A stretch of 64,000 bases of DNA from Orychophragmus violaceus (taxonomy: Eukaryota > Streptophyta > Magnoliopsida > Brassicales > Brassicaceae): assembly GCA_030180135.1 (NCBI GenBank), contig CM058230.1, positions 100,990,439 to 101,054,438 on the forward strand, in the 5' to 3' direction. A program made the translations under genes and the position numbers. The notes under the pieces are model-generated. The model did no database searches. It was not told where the DNA came from and saw nothing but the letters and a program-made list of their open reading frames with translations. Numbering within the stretch: position 1 is the stretch's first letter; every line of letters starts with the position of its first letter. This document shows positions 33,496 through 45,592 of the stretch, one piece after another.

Positions 33496-36110
33496 ATGAC
33501 TGATCGCGACTTGCGAAGTAATCCGGATAAGGAGCTCGTGAATCTCGAACTTAAAGAGCTTGCAAAGCTAGAGAGAGAGAACATTAAAGCCCAGAAGATA
33601 GTTATGATGGCTAACACCAATCGAATGATCTTAATTAGAGATGTTGAAGGAGTTCTGAGGAATGCGGAGAACCATGTCTGCAATGAACTTGGTTAGAAAC
33701 TAGATGGCGAAGGTAATGTCATTCCTGAGCCTGAGAGGCAGGTTGTTGAACCTGATGGAGAAGCTCAAGGTGGAAAAGGAAATCCATGAGTTGATGAGCC
33801 TCCTAGAGCACCTGATCCACCTCCTAATCCTCCTGCTAGGAGGACACTAGCTGATTACAATCGACCCGATGAGTTCTATGCTAATAGATCTGCGATTGTA
33901 CCTTCTGCGTTTCCGCGTAATGACTTCGAGCTGAAGACCTCATACTACACACTTGTGGGACAGCGTGTTATTAGCGGATCTCCACATGAGCATCCTATGG
34001 ACCACATAGAGAACTTTGAGTCTATAGTCACTGGGATGAAGCACAATGGAGTGACTTATGACTACTTACACTGCAAGCTTTTTCCTCACTCTCTTGTAGG
34101 AGAAGCTGCTGATTGGCTAAGTCAGATTCCACCTGTGACTCTCACTACTTAGAATACAGTAAAGGAGAAGTTTCTGCGACACTTTTATGATGATGCTTGG
34201 TCCGATCAGCTTAGACAGGATCTCTTGACCTTGAAGCAAGGATCTACAGAGCCTTTTAAGACATCCTGGGTGAGATTCAAGAGATACCAGAGAGATTTCC
34301 CTCATCATGGTTTCTCTGAGGTGCAGCAGTTATGTATCTTCTTCAGAGGAGTTGATTTGTGGTATCAGATGGCTTTAGATGCTGCAAGTAATGGAAATTT
34401 CTACACTAAATCTCCAGAAGAAGCCAATGAGCTCATTGAGAACTTGGTGACTAGCAATAGTGTCAAGAATGCTAATTTAGAGAGACAAAAATCTGGTGGT
34501 AAAGCTAGCAATTCCCAGATAGTTGAGATGAACAAGAAGATTTATTTTGTCCATAGCATCTTACTTGGTAAGAAAGTGGATGTCCAGGAGACTGAGAATG
34601 TTAATTACATAGCTGGAGCTGGTTATCAAGGTCAGAGGTATGGAAATCAGCAAGGACAAACTTCAGGTTTCGCACCAAAGTCTTTATTTCAGAGACCTTT
34701 TCAGCAGAACAGCTCATTTACTAGAGATTATGGTGCTTCATCGTATCAGCCTGTCCCTCCTAAAAATGAGAAGAATGATAAGATGATGGGTCTTTTGGAA
34801 CAGCTCTTGGAAGGACATCAGAAGAATACAGTGGACTTCAATGGAAAGATGGATACTTTGTACCTTGATCTCAATGGGAAGATAGAAGCTATAAGCACTC
34901 ATGTGAAGAAGCTAGATATTCAGGTTCAGCAGATCGCTGGAGCAGGACAAAGGCAAAATGGATCAGGAAGAGCTGAACAGAACCAATTCGTCCATGCTGT
35001 GATCACAAGAGATGAGATTGACTTGATCGAAGAAGAAGAGAGCATAATCTCGGATTTTCTGGATGAATATTGTCTGTCTGAGACAAGCATCGATCGACAC
35101 ACTCTCGATGTCGATCGATGCAATCCCGATACGTCTGATGGAATTGCTCATAATCGCCTTGTCGATCGACACATCTAATGCATCGATCGACACAGATCGC
35201 AGACGGGACCAGAAACCTGCAACAGTCCCGGAACGAGTCCACAAGCCCTCTGATCCATATCCTAAGGCTCCTAAACTGTCTAAACAGGAGCTAGACGTGG
35301 ATAATTGCATGAAAGTGATGGAAAAGAAGCTCATTCAGATTTCAGAGAAGCTTCTAGACCCATGAGCCTTTGTGTTAGACTGTTCCATCTCTAAGGACAG
35401 ATTCAAGCATTCTCTGTGTGACTTAGGATCTGGTGTGAATCTCATGATATACTTTGTGGCTGTAAGATTGGGAATGATGGATTTCCAGCCTACTAGGATC
35501 TCTCTTATCCTATGATCGTTCAAAGAGGTATCCAGAAGGAGTTCTTCAGGACATTCCTGTCAGAGTTGGAAACTACTTGATTCCAACGGACTTTGAAGTG
35601 CTGAAGTATAACATTGAGCCAGCTGATCCTTTGCTACTTGGTAGACCTTTCTTAGATACTTCTGGAGCTGTGATTGATGTGAGACATAGACTGATTGATC
35701 TCCATCTGGGAGATAAGCCTTTGCAGTTCAAGATGGATAAGCTGCAGAAATCCACCATTGATGAAGAGAGCTTCAGTGTGGAAGTGGAACAAGAGATTCC
35801 TATTGGAGAAGATATGATGGCAGTTCATTCTGAACTTGCTCTAACATCTTCAGATCCTGCAACTGCTCTTAAGCAGAAAGCTCCAGATCTCTCTCATCCA
35901 CCAAAGCACAAGTATGATTCCTCTAAACTCAAACCTCCTAATCCATCAGCTGTGAGTGCAGGAAAACGCAGTATCCCACCCTCGCTTCGCTCCCACCCTG
36001 ATTCTCTTCGCTCTTTTCTTGGGAGATCTCATGATCTGAAAGCTTATACGCCACTTTGGTTGAAGAGACATTCACAGAGGCACTCCAAGCCTCTGTTGAA
36101 TCCACCATAA
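33496..36110 (+). pseudogene. Athila-like gag and protease (broken)
   Basis: One frame from the ATG at 33496 to 35178 with in-frame stops near 33694, 33787 and 34150, then shifted frames. The capsid-like Gag (Retrotrans_gag) shows 'HPMDHIENFESIV', 'GEAADWLSQIP', 'FLRHFYDDAW', 'FKTSWVRFKRYQRDFPHHGF'. A Gln-rich tail and a coiled segment (34780-34940) follow. The frame then runs through two palindrome pairs (35087-35121, 35159-35193), giving a 'SIDRHTLDVDRC' reading. A retropepsin-like piece lies at about 35385-35760, with the catalytic loop changed to 'CDLGSGVNLM' and 'DPLLLGRPFLDTSG' downstream. No polymerase or integrase follows. Confidence 0.85.
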
Positions 36111-37420
36111 GTCCGATCTCCTTTCCATAGTCAAGCTATTAACTTTAAACAAGCGCTGAGTGGGAGGCAACCCACTAGTAGGTTCGTTTTTCTTTTCATT
36201 TTTCGTTTTGATTTGGGTACTTTGATTTTTCTGTTTTGGTGTGTTCAAAGGCGTGAGAAACATGCAAAATCGCTCAGCATCGATCGACACATCCTTTGTG
36301 TCAGTCGACGTAGATGCGATTTACGGTTTGCTAAATCAATTGCGGTTCAGACACCGGTTATCTACATAACCGCGAGCATATTCGCCTTGCATCGATCGAC
36401 ACCACTTGTGGCATCAATCGACACAGGCCGACGACAGGTAAGTGTTCTGACCCTTTTCGGTTTGTTTTCATTCCAATTTCTTTTCTCACCGAGTCTAAGC
36501 TTGACACCACTAGGGACAGTGTGTTTCAAGTGTGGGGAGGTAGCTACTGACGCACCACTTTTTGTTTTCTTAGAGTCAGTCCAAAATTGTTTTATTGAGT
36601 CAAATTGAGTAGGAAACAATGACTTTTTGAGGAGATTACCGCACTTGCAAGAACTTAAGTAACCATTGGATGATTTGCAGATGATATATGACTATTAGAA
36701 AGCCCAACATAGACCAGCCTACTGAGGAAACCCATATCACTTCAGGTATTCAGAGAATCCATTACTTGACTTCACCTTTAACTTGACTTAATTCTCTCAC
36801 CTTGGGGCTTGGTATACTTTGGATCGGATTCCTCTGTTGGTTTTAACACAGCTTGTAAACCTGTTCAAGTATGGTTCCCTTCTCCCCTTCCTTGAAAGTA
36901 AAAAAGAAAGAGATAAACTGAGGATAAGCTAGAGACCCCTATTACCTCCTGTGCCTCCATGGAAACATGTCCAAAGTAATACCCCGAATAAAAAGGGAAG
37001 AGCACTGTTAGAAAAAACAAAATGATACCCAGTGGAGAAAAATCAGTGCTAAGGAAGGAAAATGAGAGGAAAGGAACCATAAAAAGATAGTTGAGTGATC
37101 AGATGCTAACAGAGTAAGAGTCCATGTGTTCTTTGATCAATACTCCCTTGGTGAGACCGCACTTATTAGATCTCAGAAGTCAGTATGGTGAATTTGGATG
37201 TTCTGAATGTGATTGTGGAGTTTACTCAGGATAATTGCTAAGTGTGGGGGAAGTATATATTGGTCTTGATGTCTGCAGGTTCATTTTCATGTGGCTTACT
37301 AAAGGGGATCTGAGTGTGGTGCTCCTACGATGAAACGAGTTTCTGAAGTTTTCAAACTTCTTCTCCTGATCTTGGTTTTCTGTTTGCTTGAGGGCAAGCA
37401 AAAGCTAAGTGTGGGGGAGT
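36111..37420 (+). other. Athila-like 3' noncoding region and polypurine tract
   Basis: Contains the 'gcgctgagtgggaggcaacc' block typical of Athila-type elements (about 36152), two palindrome pairs (36277-36311 and 36389-36424), and the polypurine tract GTGGGGGAGT (37411-37420) next to the 3' LTR. The position of the missing pol and of an env-like ORF is occupied by noncoding DNA. Confidence 0.8.
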
Positions 37421-38252
37421 TGATATATCATGGTTTTTAGGACTTTCAACCATGGTATATGTCTTTATTATCGAGTCTTTTAGAGTCTTTTGGAGTCCTT
37501 TTATGTGTGTTTACAGGTCTAGGTACGTTTGGAGTGGATTTGGACATTATGGCGCATTCTGGAGCTATTTGGAGCATTTTGGCCGAGAGGAAGAGTTCAT
37601 TGTCAATTCTGGACTTGTGCATCGATCGACACACACTATGCATCCATCGATGCATACGCGAGTCAGATAATTCTCGGCGGTTTAATGAAGATTTGTGGAA
37701 ATTGCAGTTTGGCCCAGAAGTTTTTCATAATTACAAAGAAGCTCCAGCCGTGATTAGATCATTATATTAGGGTTTTTAGCCACTTGTTTAGGCTACGCAT
37801 TATTTTATTTTGAGAGAGTTAGGGGCTGATCTTGTACTGGAGAGAGAAGAGATTTGAAACCCCATTTTCTTATTTTATTTTATGCTATTTGGTTTTCTAT
37901 TCATCATGTCTTTTGCTTCAATTGCCATGTCTGAGTAGTTTACTTGTTAGGTTTAGGGATTCTCACAGGGGATTTCATGGAATTATAGGATGATCAATCT
38001 GTAGGGATTCATATATGTTAGTTCTTCGTCTAGGGTTGTTCTTAATGCTTGATCTGAATTAGCTACCCAGATTTATGATATTAGGTTGATTTCTGCAACG
38101 ACAGTTGATTGATTAACTAAAAAGAACTTAGATAAGCAATTTGACTATTCACAAAGAAATTTGGTTTGGGAGAATTGTGAACGAAAGAACCTGAGATTAA
38201 TGATTGTTTAGAACTCTAGGATTCGCAACGAAGTTGGCTTGCTAGGTTGTTA
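37421..38252 (+). repeat. Athila-like 3' LTR, left part
   Basis: First 832 bp of the 3' LTR, up to the Copia-a insertion; the remainder is at 45593-45922. It has the palindrome pair 37619-37632/37640-37653. Confidence 0.93.
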
Positions 38253-38892
38253 TGTTGGGATAGTGTCCTGAAATCACACTTGTACTCACTCCTGATGATA
38301 GTTGTGTGTCGAGATCAGACATTCATATAGTACTGGGCGGTTGCAATGTTTTGCTAGAAGCCTCTTGCAATCTGTAAGTTATGGACTTACTACTAGTACT
38401 ATATGATCCTATAGGGTCACACACCTAAGCAAACTGGAAGCTACGACATGGGAATAATCATTATGGTAATGATCATATTAATGTGTATTGGATACACATT
38501 ATAATCGATAAAATGGTGTTGTGTCGATCGACACAGTTTGTATGTCGGTCGACACAGTTCGGGTTTTTCGAAAGGCTTTTCGAATTAAGACTTGATTAAG
38601 TCTGGCCCGGTTAATTGTGTTTTAGGTCGAATATAACTAGTAAGTTTCGACCTAAACACCAAGCAGTCCACTTTTCATGACAGAAACAGTAGAAACACGA
38701 GAGAGAATCGATTCCCATTGATCCGGCACTAGCATCCCGTTTCCAGCGAGCGTGCGTGTGTATCTGGTAGAGGCAAGGCGTTTGCGTTGCTCCACTGATC
38801 TCGTTCACCATCTCAATTCCGCTGCCAGAAAGGTAAGATCGAGGTTGGTTTTCATTCAATATATCAAACCCTAGATCCAGTGGGATCCAACA
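38253..38892 (+). repeat. Copia-a 5' LTR
   Basis: 640 bp, TGTTGGGATAGTG...GGGATCCAACA. It has one palindrome pair (38521-38534, 38542-38555), a TATA region enclosed by an inverted repeat (arms about 38617-38631 and 38646-38659), and a donor-like AG|GTAAGA at 38833. Confidence 0.96.
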
Positions 38893-40158
38893 GTGGTATC
38901 AGAGCATGTTAGGGTTTAGCTATTGAATCTGGTGAAATTAATTCGAAACTTGAAGTTGTTGGATTGAATTTTGCCTGTTAAAATCGTTTTATTGAATGTT
39001 AATCTCGGATTTTGTTCATGTTGAAAACGATGATGTTGTTGAAATCGCACTGTGTCGATCGACACAAAGCGTGTGTCGGTCGACACGCCGCGAAACAAAA
39101 ACGTAAAATTTTAGGGTTTGTCGCAGGGTGTCGATCGACACAAAGCGTGTGTCGGTCGACACAAGGCGAAAATCCGCATATAATTTTAGGGTTTCGATCT
39201 GAGATCGAGTACCTGTTTTCTTGTTGTGTCGGTCGATACACTGGGTGTATCGGTCGACACAGGCAAAGCAATTAGATAGACCGGTTCAATTGGATTGAAC
39301 TGGTTATCTCGCTCGGTTAATTTTAATTAACCAAATTGGTTCTGGTTTGGTAATGTCGATCGACACACAGTGTGTGACGATCGACATGGACCATTAAACC
39401 GAATCGGTTCAATTGGATTGAATCGATTGTGTAAATTCGATCCGGTTCGACCGGTTATCGAAAAACGGTTTAAGTATGGTTGCGTCGACAGATGCCAATG
39501 GTTGGTGTCGATCGACACAACATTCGCAGATATACTGGTTGGACCATAAATTTGCATATACCAGAAAATTTTAATCCTAAAAGTTCTAGATGAACCTAAT
39601 CTATTAAAACTGAATGTTTTAAACTAAATTAATAACTTCTTGGACGTATATTGGATATGCATCAAGATAAAATAGTTCTTTTCCTCAACTAAATATCAAG
39701 TGATCTTGATGTCTTACCCGATCTCGTGTACTGTCACGACTCGTGTTGTTGTTGGACATCCTTGGAGTCCTTGGTGTCCACATCAACATAAGAAATGCAG
39801 GTGATCATTGATAGATTTGCAGTGCAACTATTAATGATCACAAGACAGAAGAGATTGGTTTTACTTGACTGGGCTGTCAGAAGTTCTGGGCCCAGAGACA
39901 TCAGAGTGGATTAAACATAGTTTGTCTTATCCACGACCAGGAGTTGTACTGGGTACAATTAGCAATGATTTGCTTACCTAGATGACTGAAGTTTGAGTAA
40001 CGGCGAGTCGTCCACTCGAATTTTAGTAATCTGAGGATCTTGGCTCATTGTATTCATCTGAGGAAACATAGTTTTGAATACAATGCGAGTTTTTCTTATT
40101 AGATAAGAATTCTCATTTCTTGAGCATTATAACTAAAACTCTACCCTTTTAATTACAG
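38833..40158 (+). other. Copia-a leader, candidate leader intron
   Basis: From AG|GTAAGA in the LTR to TTTAATTACAG two bases before the gag ATG, about 1.33 kb. It contains the primer-binding site and palindrome pairs at 39052-39086, 39128-39162, 39226-39260 and 39353-39387. Removal would put the gag ATG close to the capped end; without it, many upstream ATGs precede gag. Confidence 0.5.
38894..38905 (+). promoter_or_regulatory. Copia-a primer-binding site (tRNA-iMet)
   Basis: TGGTATCAGAGC, one base after the 5' LTR. Confidence 0.94.
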
Positions 40159-40160
40159 CT

Positions 40161-43100
40161 ATGTCTGTCTCAACTCACATCAACACTTTCTCACTAAGAT
40201 CCGTCCTTGAGAAGGACAAGTTAAATGGATCTAATTTCTTGGAATGGTATCGGAACCTGAGAATAGTTCTCAGGCAGGAGAACAAGGAATATGTCCTTTA
40301 AAGAGTTCTCACCGAGAGGCCACGTTCCAATGCCCCGCAGACAGAAAAGAATGCTTGGGATAAGCATTCAGCTGATGTCAAAGATGTTAATTGTCTAATG
40401 CTGGTGACTATGAACTCTGAGCTGCAGAAGCAATATGAGAACGTGATGTCACCCATTGAGATGATTAACAGCCTGAAAGCTTTGTTTCAGGAGCAAGCTC
40501 GCACAGAGAGATACCAAACGGTTAAATCTCTCATGGATTGCAAGCTGGCTAAGGACAGTCCAGTAAGTCCTCATGTCCTTAAAATGATGGGTTACATTGA
40601 TAACTTGGGGAAACTGGACTGTGCCATTAGCCAGGAGCTAGCCACTGACATGATTCTGCAGTCTTTGCCGTCGTGTTTTGATCAGTTCATCATGAACTAC
40701 AACATGCAAAACATGACTAAGACATTGACTGAGTTGCACGGCATGCTGAAGACAGCAGAGCCGAATCTCAAGAAGGCAACTCCCAGTGTACTGATGGTAC
40801 AAGGGGGTAAAAGGTTTAAGAAACCAAAGAAGGACAAGGGAAAGGCCCAGGTTGTCGAGACTGAGAGTCAAGACAAGCCCAAGCCCAAGCCCAAATCCGG
40901 GCCTTCTCCTGAGGATAAGTGCAACTACTGCAAGCAGTTGGGGTATTGGAAGAGAGACTGCAAGAAGTTCAAGGAAGATTACAAGAATCTGAAAAAGACG
41001 TATGATGCGTCTGATTCAGGTATTTATGTTATCGAACTTAATGTTATATCTTCTCGTTCTACTTCGTGGGTATTGGATACCGGCTGCGGTGCTCACATTT
41101 GTACTGATGTGCAGGCACTAAGAAACAGTAGGACGCTGAAGAAAGGACAAGTAGAGCTACGGGTCGGGAATGGAGCTAAGGTTGCTGCACTGGCCGTAGG
41201 CACCTACGAGTTGTCCTTACCTTCGGGCATGGTTTTAATTTTAAATAATTGCTACTTTGTACCTGCGATTAGCAGAAACATAATTTCAGTTTCCGTTTTG
41301 GATTTGGAAGGTTTTGATTTTGCTGTTAAGAATAAAGTTTGTTCTTTTAATCGTGATGGTACATTTTATGGTAGCGCCCCATTAGTTAATAGGTTATATT
41401 TATTAGACCAAGAAATGCCTAACTTTAACATAAATACAAAGCGGTTTAAGTCCAATGACGAAAACCCGACTTTCTTATGGCATTGTCGTTTGGGCCATAT
41501 CAATGAGAAACGCATCCAAAGGCTCCATCGAAATGGGCTTCTGGGCTCATTTGATTTTGGATCATGTGAGAAATGCGAATCTTGCTTGGTAGGCAAAATG
41601 GCTAGAGCTCCTTTCAACAAACCAAATGAAATGGCCAGTAACTTATTGGGCCTTATTCATACTGATGTATGTAGGCCGATGAGTACTGTTGCCAGAGGAA
41701 ATTACAAGTACTTCATTACCTTCATTGATGACTTCAGTAGGTATGACTATGTCTATTTGATGAGACACAAGTCAGAATCCTTTGATAGATTCAAGGAATT
41801 CAAGAATGAAGTACATAATCAACTTGGCAAAAGTATCAAAGTTCTGCGATCGGATCGCGGAGGAGAATACTTGAGTCAAGAATTCAGCGACTATCTGAGC
41901 GAGTGTGGAATTATTTCACAACTCACTCCTCCTGGTACACCCCAATGGAATGGAGTGTCAGAGAGGAGGAATCGAACCTTATTGGATATGGTTCGGTCTA
42001 TGATGAGTCATTCTAATCTTCCATTATCCTTTTGGGGATACGCTCTAGAAACGTCTGCGTTTACACTAAATAGGGTGTCATCTAAATCAGTGGAAAAGAC
42101 ACCACATGAAATGTGGACTGGGAATGTTCCTAGTCTGTCTTTCCTGAGGATTTGGGGTTGTGAGGCTTATGTCAAACGTTTAATATCTGACAAGCTTGCA
42201 CCCAAATCAGATAAATGCTACTTCGTTGGTTATCCTAAGGAAACCAAGGCATACTACTTTTACAACCAATCTGAGAACAAAGTATTTGTTGCTCGGGACT
42301 GTTCTTTTCTTGAGAGGGAGTTTCTCTCTAAGAAAAACAGTGGGAGTAAAGTACATCTTGAAGAAATTCGAGATGCACAGGATACTGCTCAACCTGAAGA
42401 GGAAGAGCAGCAGTTGGATCCACAAAGTTCTGTGAAACCGGCGCCTGTGGAGCCTGAAGTTCGCAGATCCGGAAGGATCCGTCACGAACCCGAGAGATAC
42501 TATGGATTTCTCGTGACCGATTCAAATGATCTGATGATCATTGAAAGTGATGAACCAGCGACCTTCGCGGAAGCAATGATGGGCCCGAACTCCGAAAAGT
42601 GGCTTGGAGCCTCTAAGTCCGAAATGGGATCCATGTCAGAAAACCAAGTATGGTCCTTGGTCGATTTACCTAATGGTGTAAAAGCTATTGAGTGTAAATG
42701 GATCTTCAAGAAGAAGATTGACGTGGATGGCAATGTACAGATTTACAAAGCGAGGCTGGTGGCTAAAGGTTTCAAGCAAATTCATGGTATTGACTATGAT
42801 GAAACCTATTCCCCAGTCGCTATGCTTAAATCCATTTGGATTCTTCTAGCGATTGCCGCTCATTATGATTATGAGATTTGGCAAATGGATGTAAAAACCG
42901 CATTCCTGAATGGTATTCTGGAAGAGGATGTGTATATGACACAACCTGAAGGTTTTGTCAATCCTAAGAACGCTGGGAAAGTATGCAAGCTTCATAAATC
43001 CATTTATGGATTGAAGCAAGCATCACGGAGTTGGAATCTTCGTTTTGATGAATCAGTTAAACAATTTGGTTTCATCAAGAACGAAGAGGAACCATGTGTT

Positions 43101-44126
43101 AACAAGAAGACTAGTGGGAGCAAAATTGCGTTTCTTGTACTGTATGTCGATGACATACTCCTCCTCGGTAATGACGTTTCGTTGCTTCAGTCTGTCAAGA
43201 CTTGGCTCGGAAGTTGTTTTTCCATGAAAGACGTGGGAGAAGCCGCATTCATTCTTGGAATCAGAATCTACAGAGATAGATTGAATAGGCTGATTGGATT
43301 GTGCCAGGACACTTATATTGATAAGGTGTTGCACAGATTCAGGATGCAAGATTCCAAGAAGGGCTTCATACCGATGTCTCATGGCATGAGTCTCAGCAAG
43401 AAGCAGTGTCCGGCGATACCTGCTGAGCGAGAACGCATGAATAGGATTCCTTATGCTTCTGCAATAGGATCTATTATGTATTCCATGCTCTGCACTCGTC
43501 CAGATGTAGCTTACGCGTTAAGCATGACGAGTAGATACCAATCTGATCCAGGTGAAGTTCACTGGACAGCTGTCAAGAATATTCTCAAGTATTTGAGACA
43601 TACTAAGGATAAATTCCTTGTGTATGGAGGAAGTGAAGAACTTGTGGTGAATGGATTCACCGATGCGAGCTTTCAGACAGACAGAGACGATTTCCGATCA
43701 CAATCTGGATATGTCTTCTGTCTAAATGGCGGTGCAGTGAGCTGGAAGAGCTCTAAGCAGAATACCCTAGCTGATTCCACAACGGAATCTGAATATATTG
43801 CTGCTTCAGAAGCGGCAAATGAAGCTGTTTGGATCAAGAAGTTCATGACTGAACTTGGTGTGGTTCCTAGTATCTTGGAGCCAGTGGCTTTGTTTTTTGA
43901 TAACAACGGAGCCATTGCTCAGGCAAAAGAACCAAGGTCACACCAGAAGTCCAAACATGTGGAGAGGAGATATCACTTGATTCGAGATATCGTCAATAGA
44001 GGTGATGTGAAGATCAGCCGAGTTCCGACAGACGAGAATGTCGCTGATCCTCTGACTAAGTCACTCCCAAGGCCTAAGCACGAGAGTCATACGACTGCTG
44101 TAGGCATTAGAGATCTTAAGATGTAA
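40161..44126 (+). pseudogene. Copia-a gag-pol polyprotein with one in-frame stop
   Basis: One frame of 1322 codons from the ATG at 40161, interrupted only by TAA at 40299-40301; an uninterrupted 1242-residue stretch runs from 40398. Gag comes first, with a knuckle at 40920-40961 in which the histidine position is Tyr (TAT, 40944-40946). The protease has DTG (Asp codon 41076). Integrase has an HHCC-like 'WHCRLGHIN...CEKCESC' and a D,D35E triad (41664, 41853, 41961). Reverse transcriptase has 'QMDVKTAFLNG' and YVDD (43143-43154); RNase H has its first Asp at 43662, then the 'TTESEYIAASEA' segment. Every visible enzyme motif is intact. The order protease-integrase-RT-RNase H is that of Ty1/Copia. 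Lineage not assigned. Confidence 0.93.
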
Positions 44127-44947
44127 TCTTGATTCTAGTGGGAGTTTTAGTTTTGTTTTAGTTATAATAAGACGCTCTTGTAAACATTCTTTTGGAAATG
44201 TTTAATGAAATTTGATTTCAGCATTATTTATTGTGATCTAAATAATGGTCCCAAAATAAGTTTATGACATGTTATAGGTCATCAAGTTGAGGACTTGATC
44301 ATGAAACCCTATAAGCTAATAAATTATTTTGTCCCTAGTCGAGATTGTAGAATTGGGACACTGATAACCGTTAGAGACTAGATTGTGAGGTGACTGTTGG
44401 CTAAGTTTCATGGAGCCAATGATATGATTATCGCAGTCAGTCACATAGATATATGTTAGTGAACATATGATCGGACATGACCCGCTAATGAGAAGTCTAC
44501 AAGATAGTTAAATCTGTGTCATAAGAGGTTCTCATTACGACTATAGAGTATAGTCCTTAGACCTGAGTTCATCATGCTTTCTTGCATATGAATTGGTACA
44601 CTTTGACTTTGTCAAACGTCGACCCGTAACTGGCGACTATAACGGCACTGTTCAAGTATATCATGAAGTGTGCGTTGAAACAGGGATGGAACAAGATGGG
44701 ATTTGTCCCTCCTGTATAATGGGAGATAAATATCTCAGGGCCTATCGAAGATTTAATACTGAGAAAAATGTGTGGCCGCACTCAAACGAACTGTAGTTCA
44801 GTTGTTTGTAATGTTCAGTATGAGATCAGGAGTTTGATAAACACGATGTTGGCTTAATAAGGATGACACCAATCTTGCCTTATGCCAAATCGAGATATAG
44901 AGACAAAAGGATTATAGGAATTGATGATTCCAGTACAAGTGGGAGAT
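44127..44947 (+). other. Copia-a 3' noncoding region and polypurine tract
   Basis: About 820 bp between the pol stop and the 3' LTR, starting near a first purine tract CTAGTGGGAGTTTTAG and ending with the LTR-adjacent tract CAAGTGGGAGAT (44936-44947). Well conserved with Copia-b. Confidence 0.85.
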
Positions 44948-45587
44948 TGTTGGGATAGTGTCCTGAAATCACACTTGTACTCACTCCTGATGATAGTTGT
45001 GTGTCGAGATCAGACATTCGTATAGTACTGGGCCGTTGCAATGTTTTGCTAGAAGCCTCTTGCAATCTGTAAGTTATGGACTTACTACTAGTACTATATG
45101 ATCCTATAGGGTCACACACCTAAGGAAACTGGAAGCTACGACATGGGAATGATCATTATGGTAATGATCATATTAATGTGTATTGGATACACATTATAAT
45201 CGATAAAATGGTGTTGTGTCGATCGACACAGCTTGTGTGTCGGTCGACACAGTTCGGGTTTTTCGAAAGGCTTTTCGAATTAAGACTTGATTAAGTATGG
45301 CCCGGTTAATTGTGTTTTAGGTCGAATATAACTAGTAAGTTTCGACCTAAACACCAAGCAGTCCACTTTTCATGACAGAAATAGTAGAAAAACGAGAGAG
45401 AATCGATTCCCGTTGATCCGGCACTAGCATCCTGTTTCCAGCGAGCGTGCGTGTGTATCTGGTAGAGGCAAGGCGTTTGCGTTGCTCCACTGATCTCGTT
45501 CACCATCTCAATTCCGCTGCCAGAAAGGTAAGAACGAGGTTGGTTTTCATTCAATATATCAAACCCTAGATCCAGTGGGATCCAACA
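44948..45587 (+). repeat. Copia-a 3' LTR
   Basis: 640 bp, same length as the 5' LTR. Palindrome pair at 45216-45229/45237-45250. Confidence 0.96.
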
Positions 45588-45592
45588 TGTTA

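Larger units (their letters stand above)
38253..45587 (+). mobile_element. Copia-a, nearly intact Ty1/Copia element
   Basis: 7335 bp with two 640-bp LTRs (about 12 mismatches, 98% identical), perfect TSD TGTTA (38248-38252, 45588-45592), primer-binding site, leader, one long gag-pol frame, 3' noncoding region and polypurine tract. The unfilled target is visible in the Athila 5' LTR at 32917-32950, which confirms the borders. Defects seen: one early stop in gag and a changed zinc-knuckle histidine. Confidence 0.97.

Noticed and set aside
44572..44781. Conserved 69-70-codon antisense frame in the Copia 3' noncoding region (also 29612-29824)
   Set aside because: Similar in Copia-a and -b only because the DNA is about 90% alike; stops appear in the Copia-c counterpart and the Copia-d version is altered.
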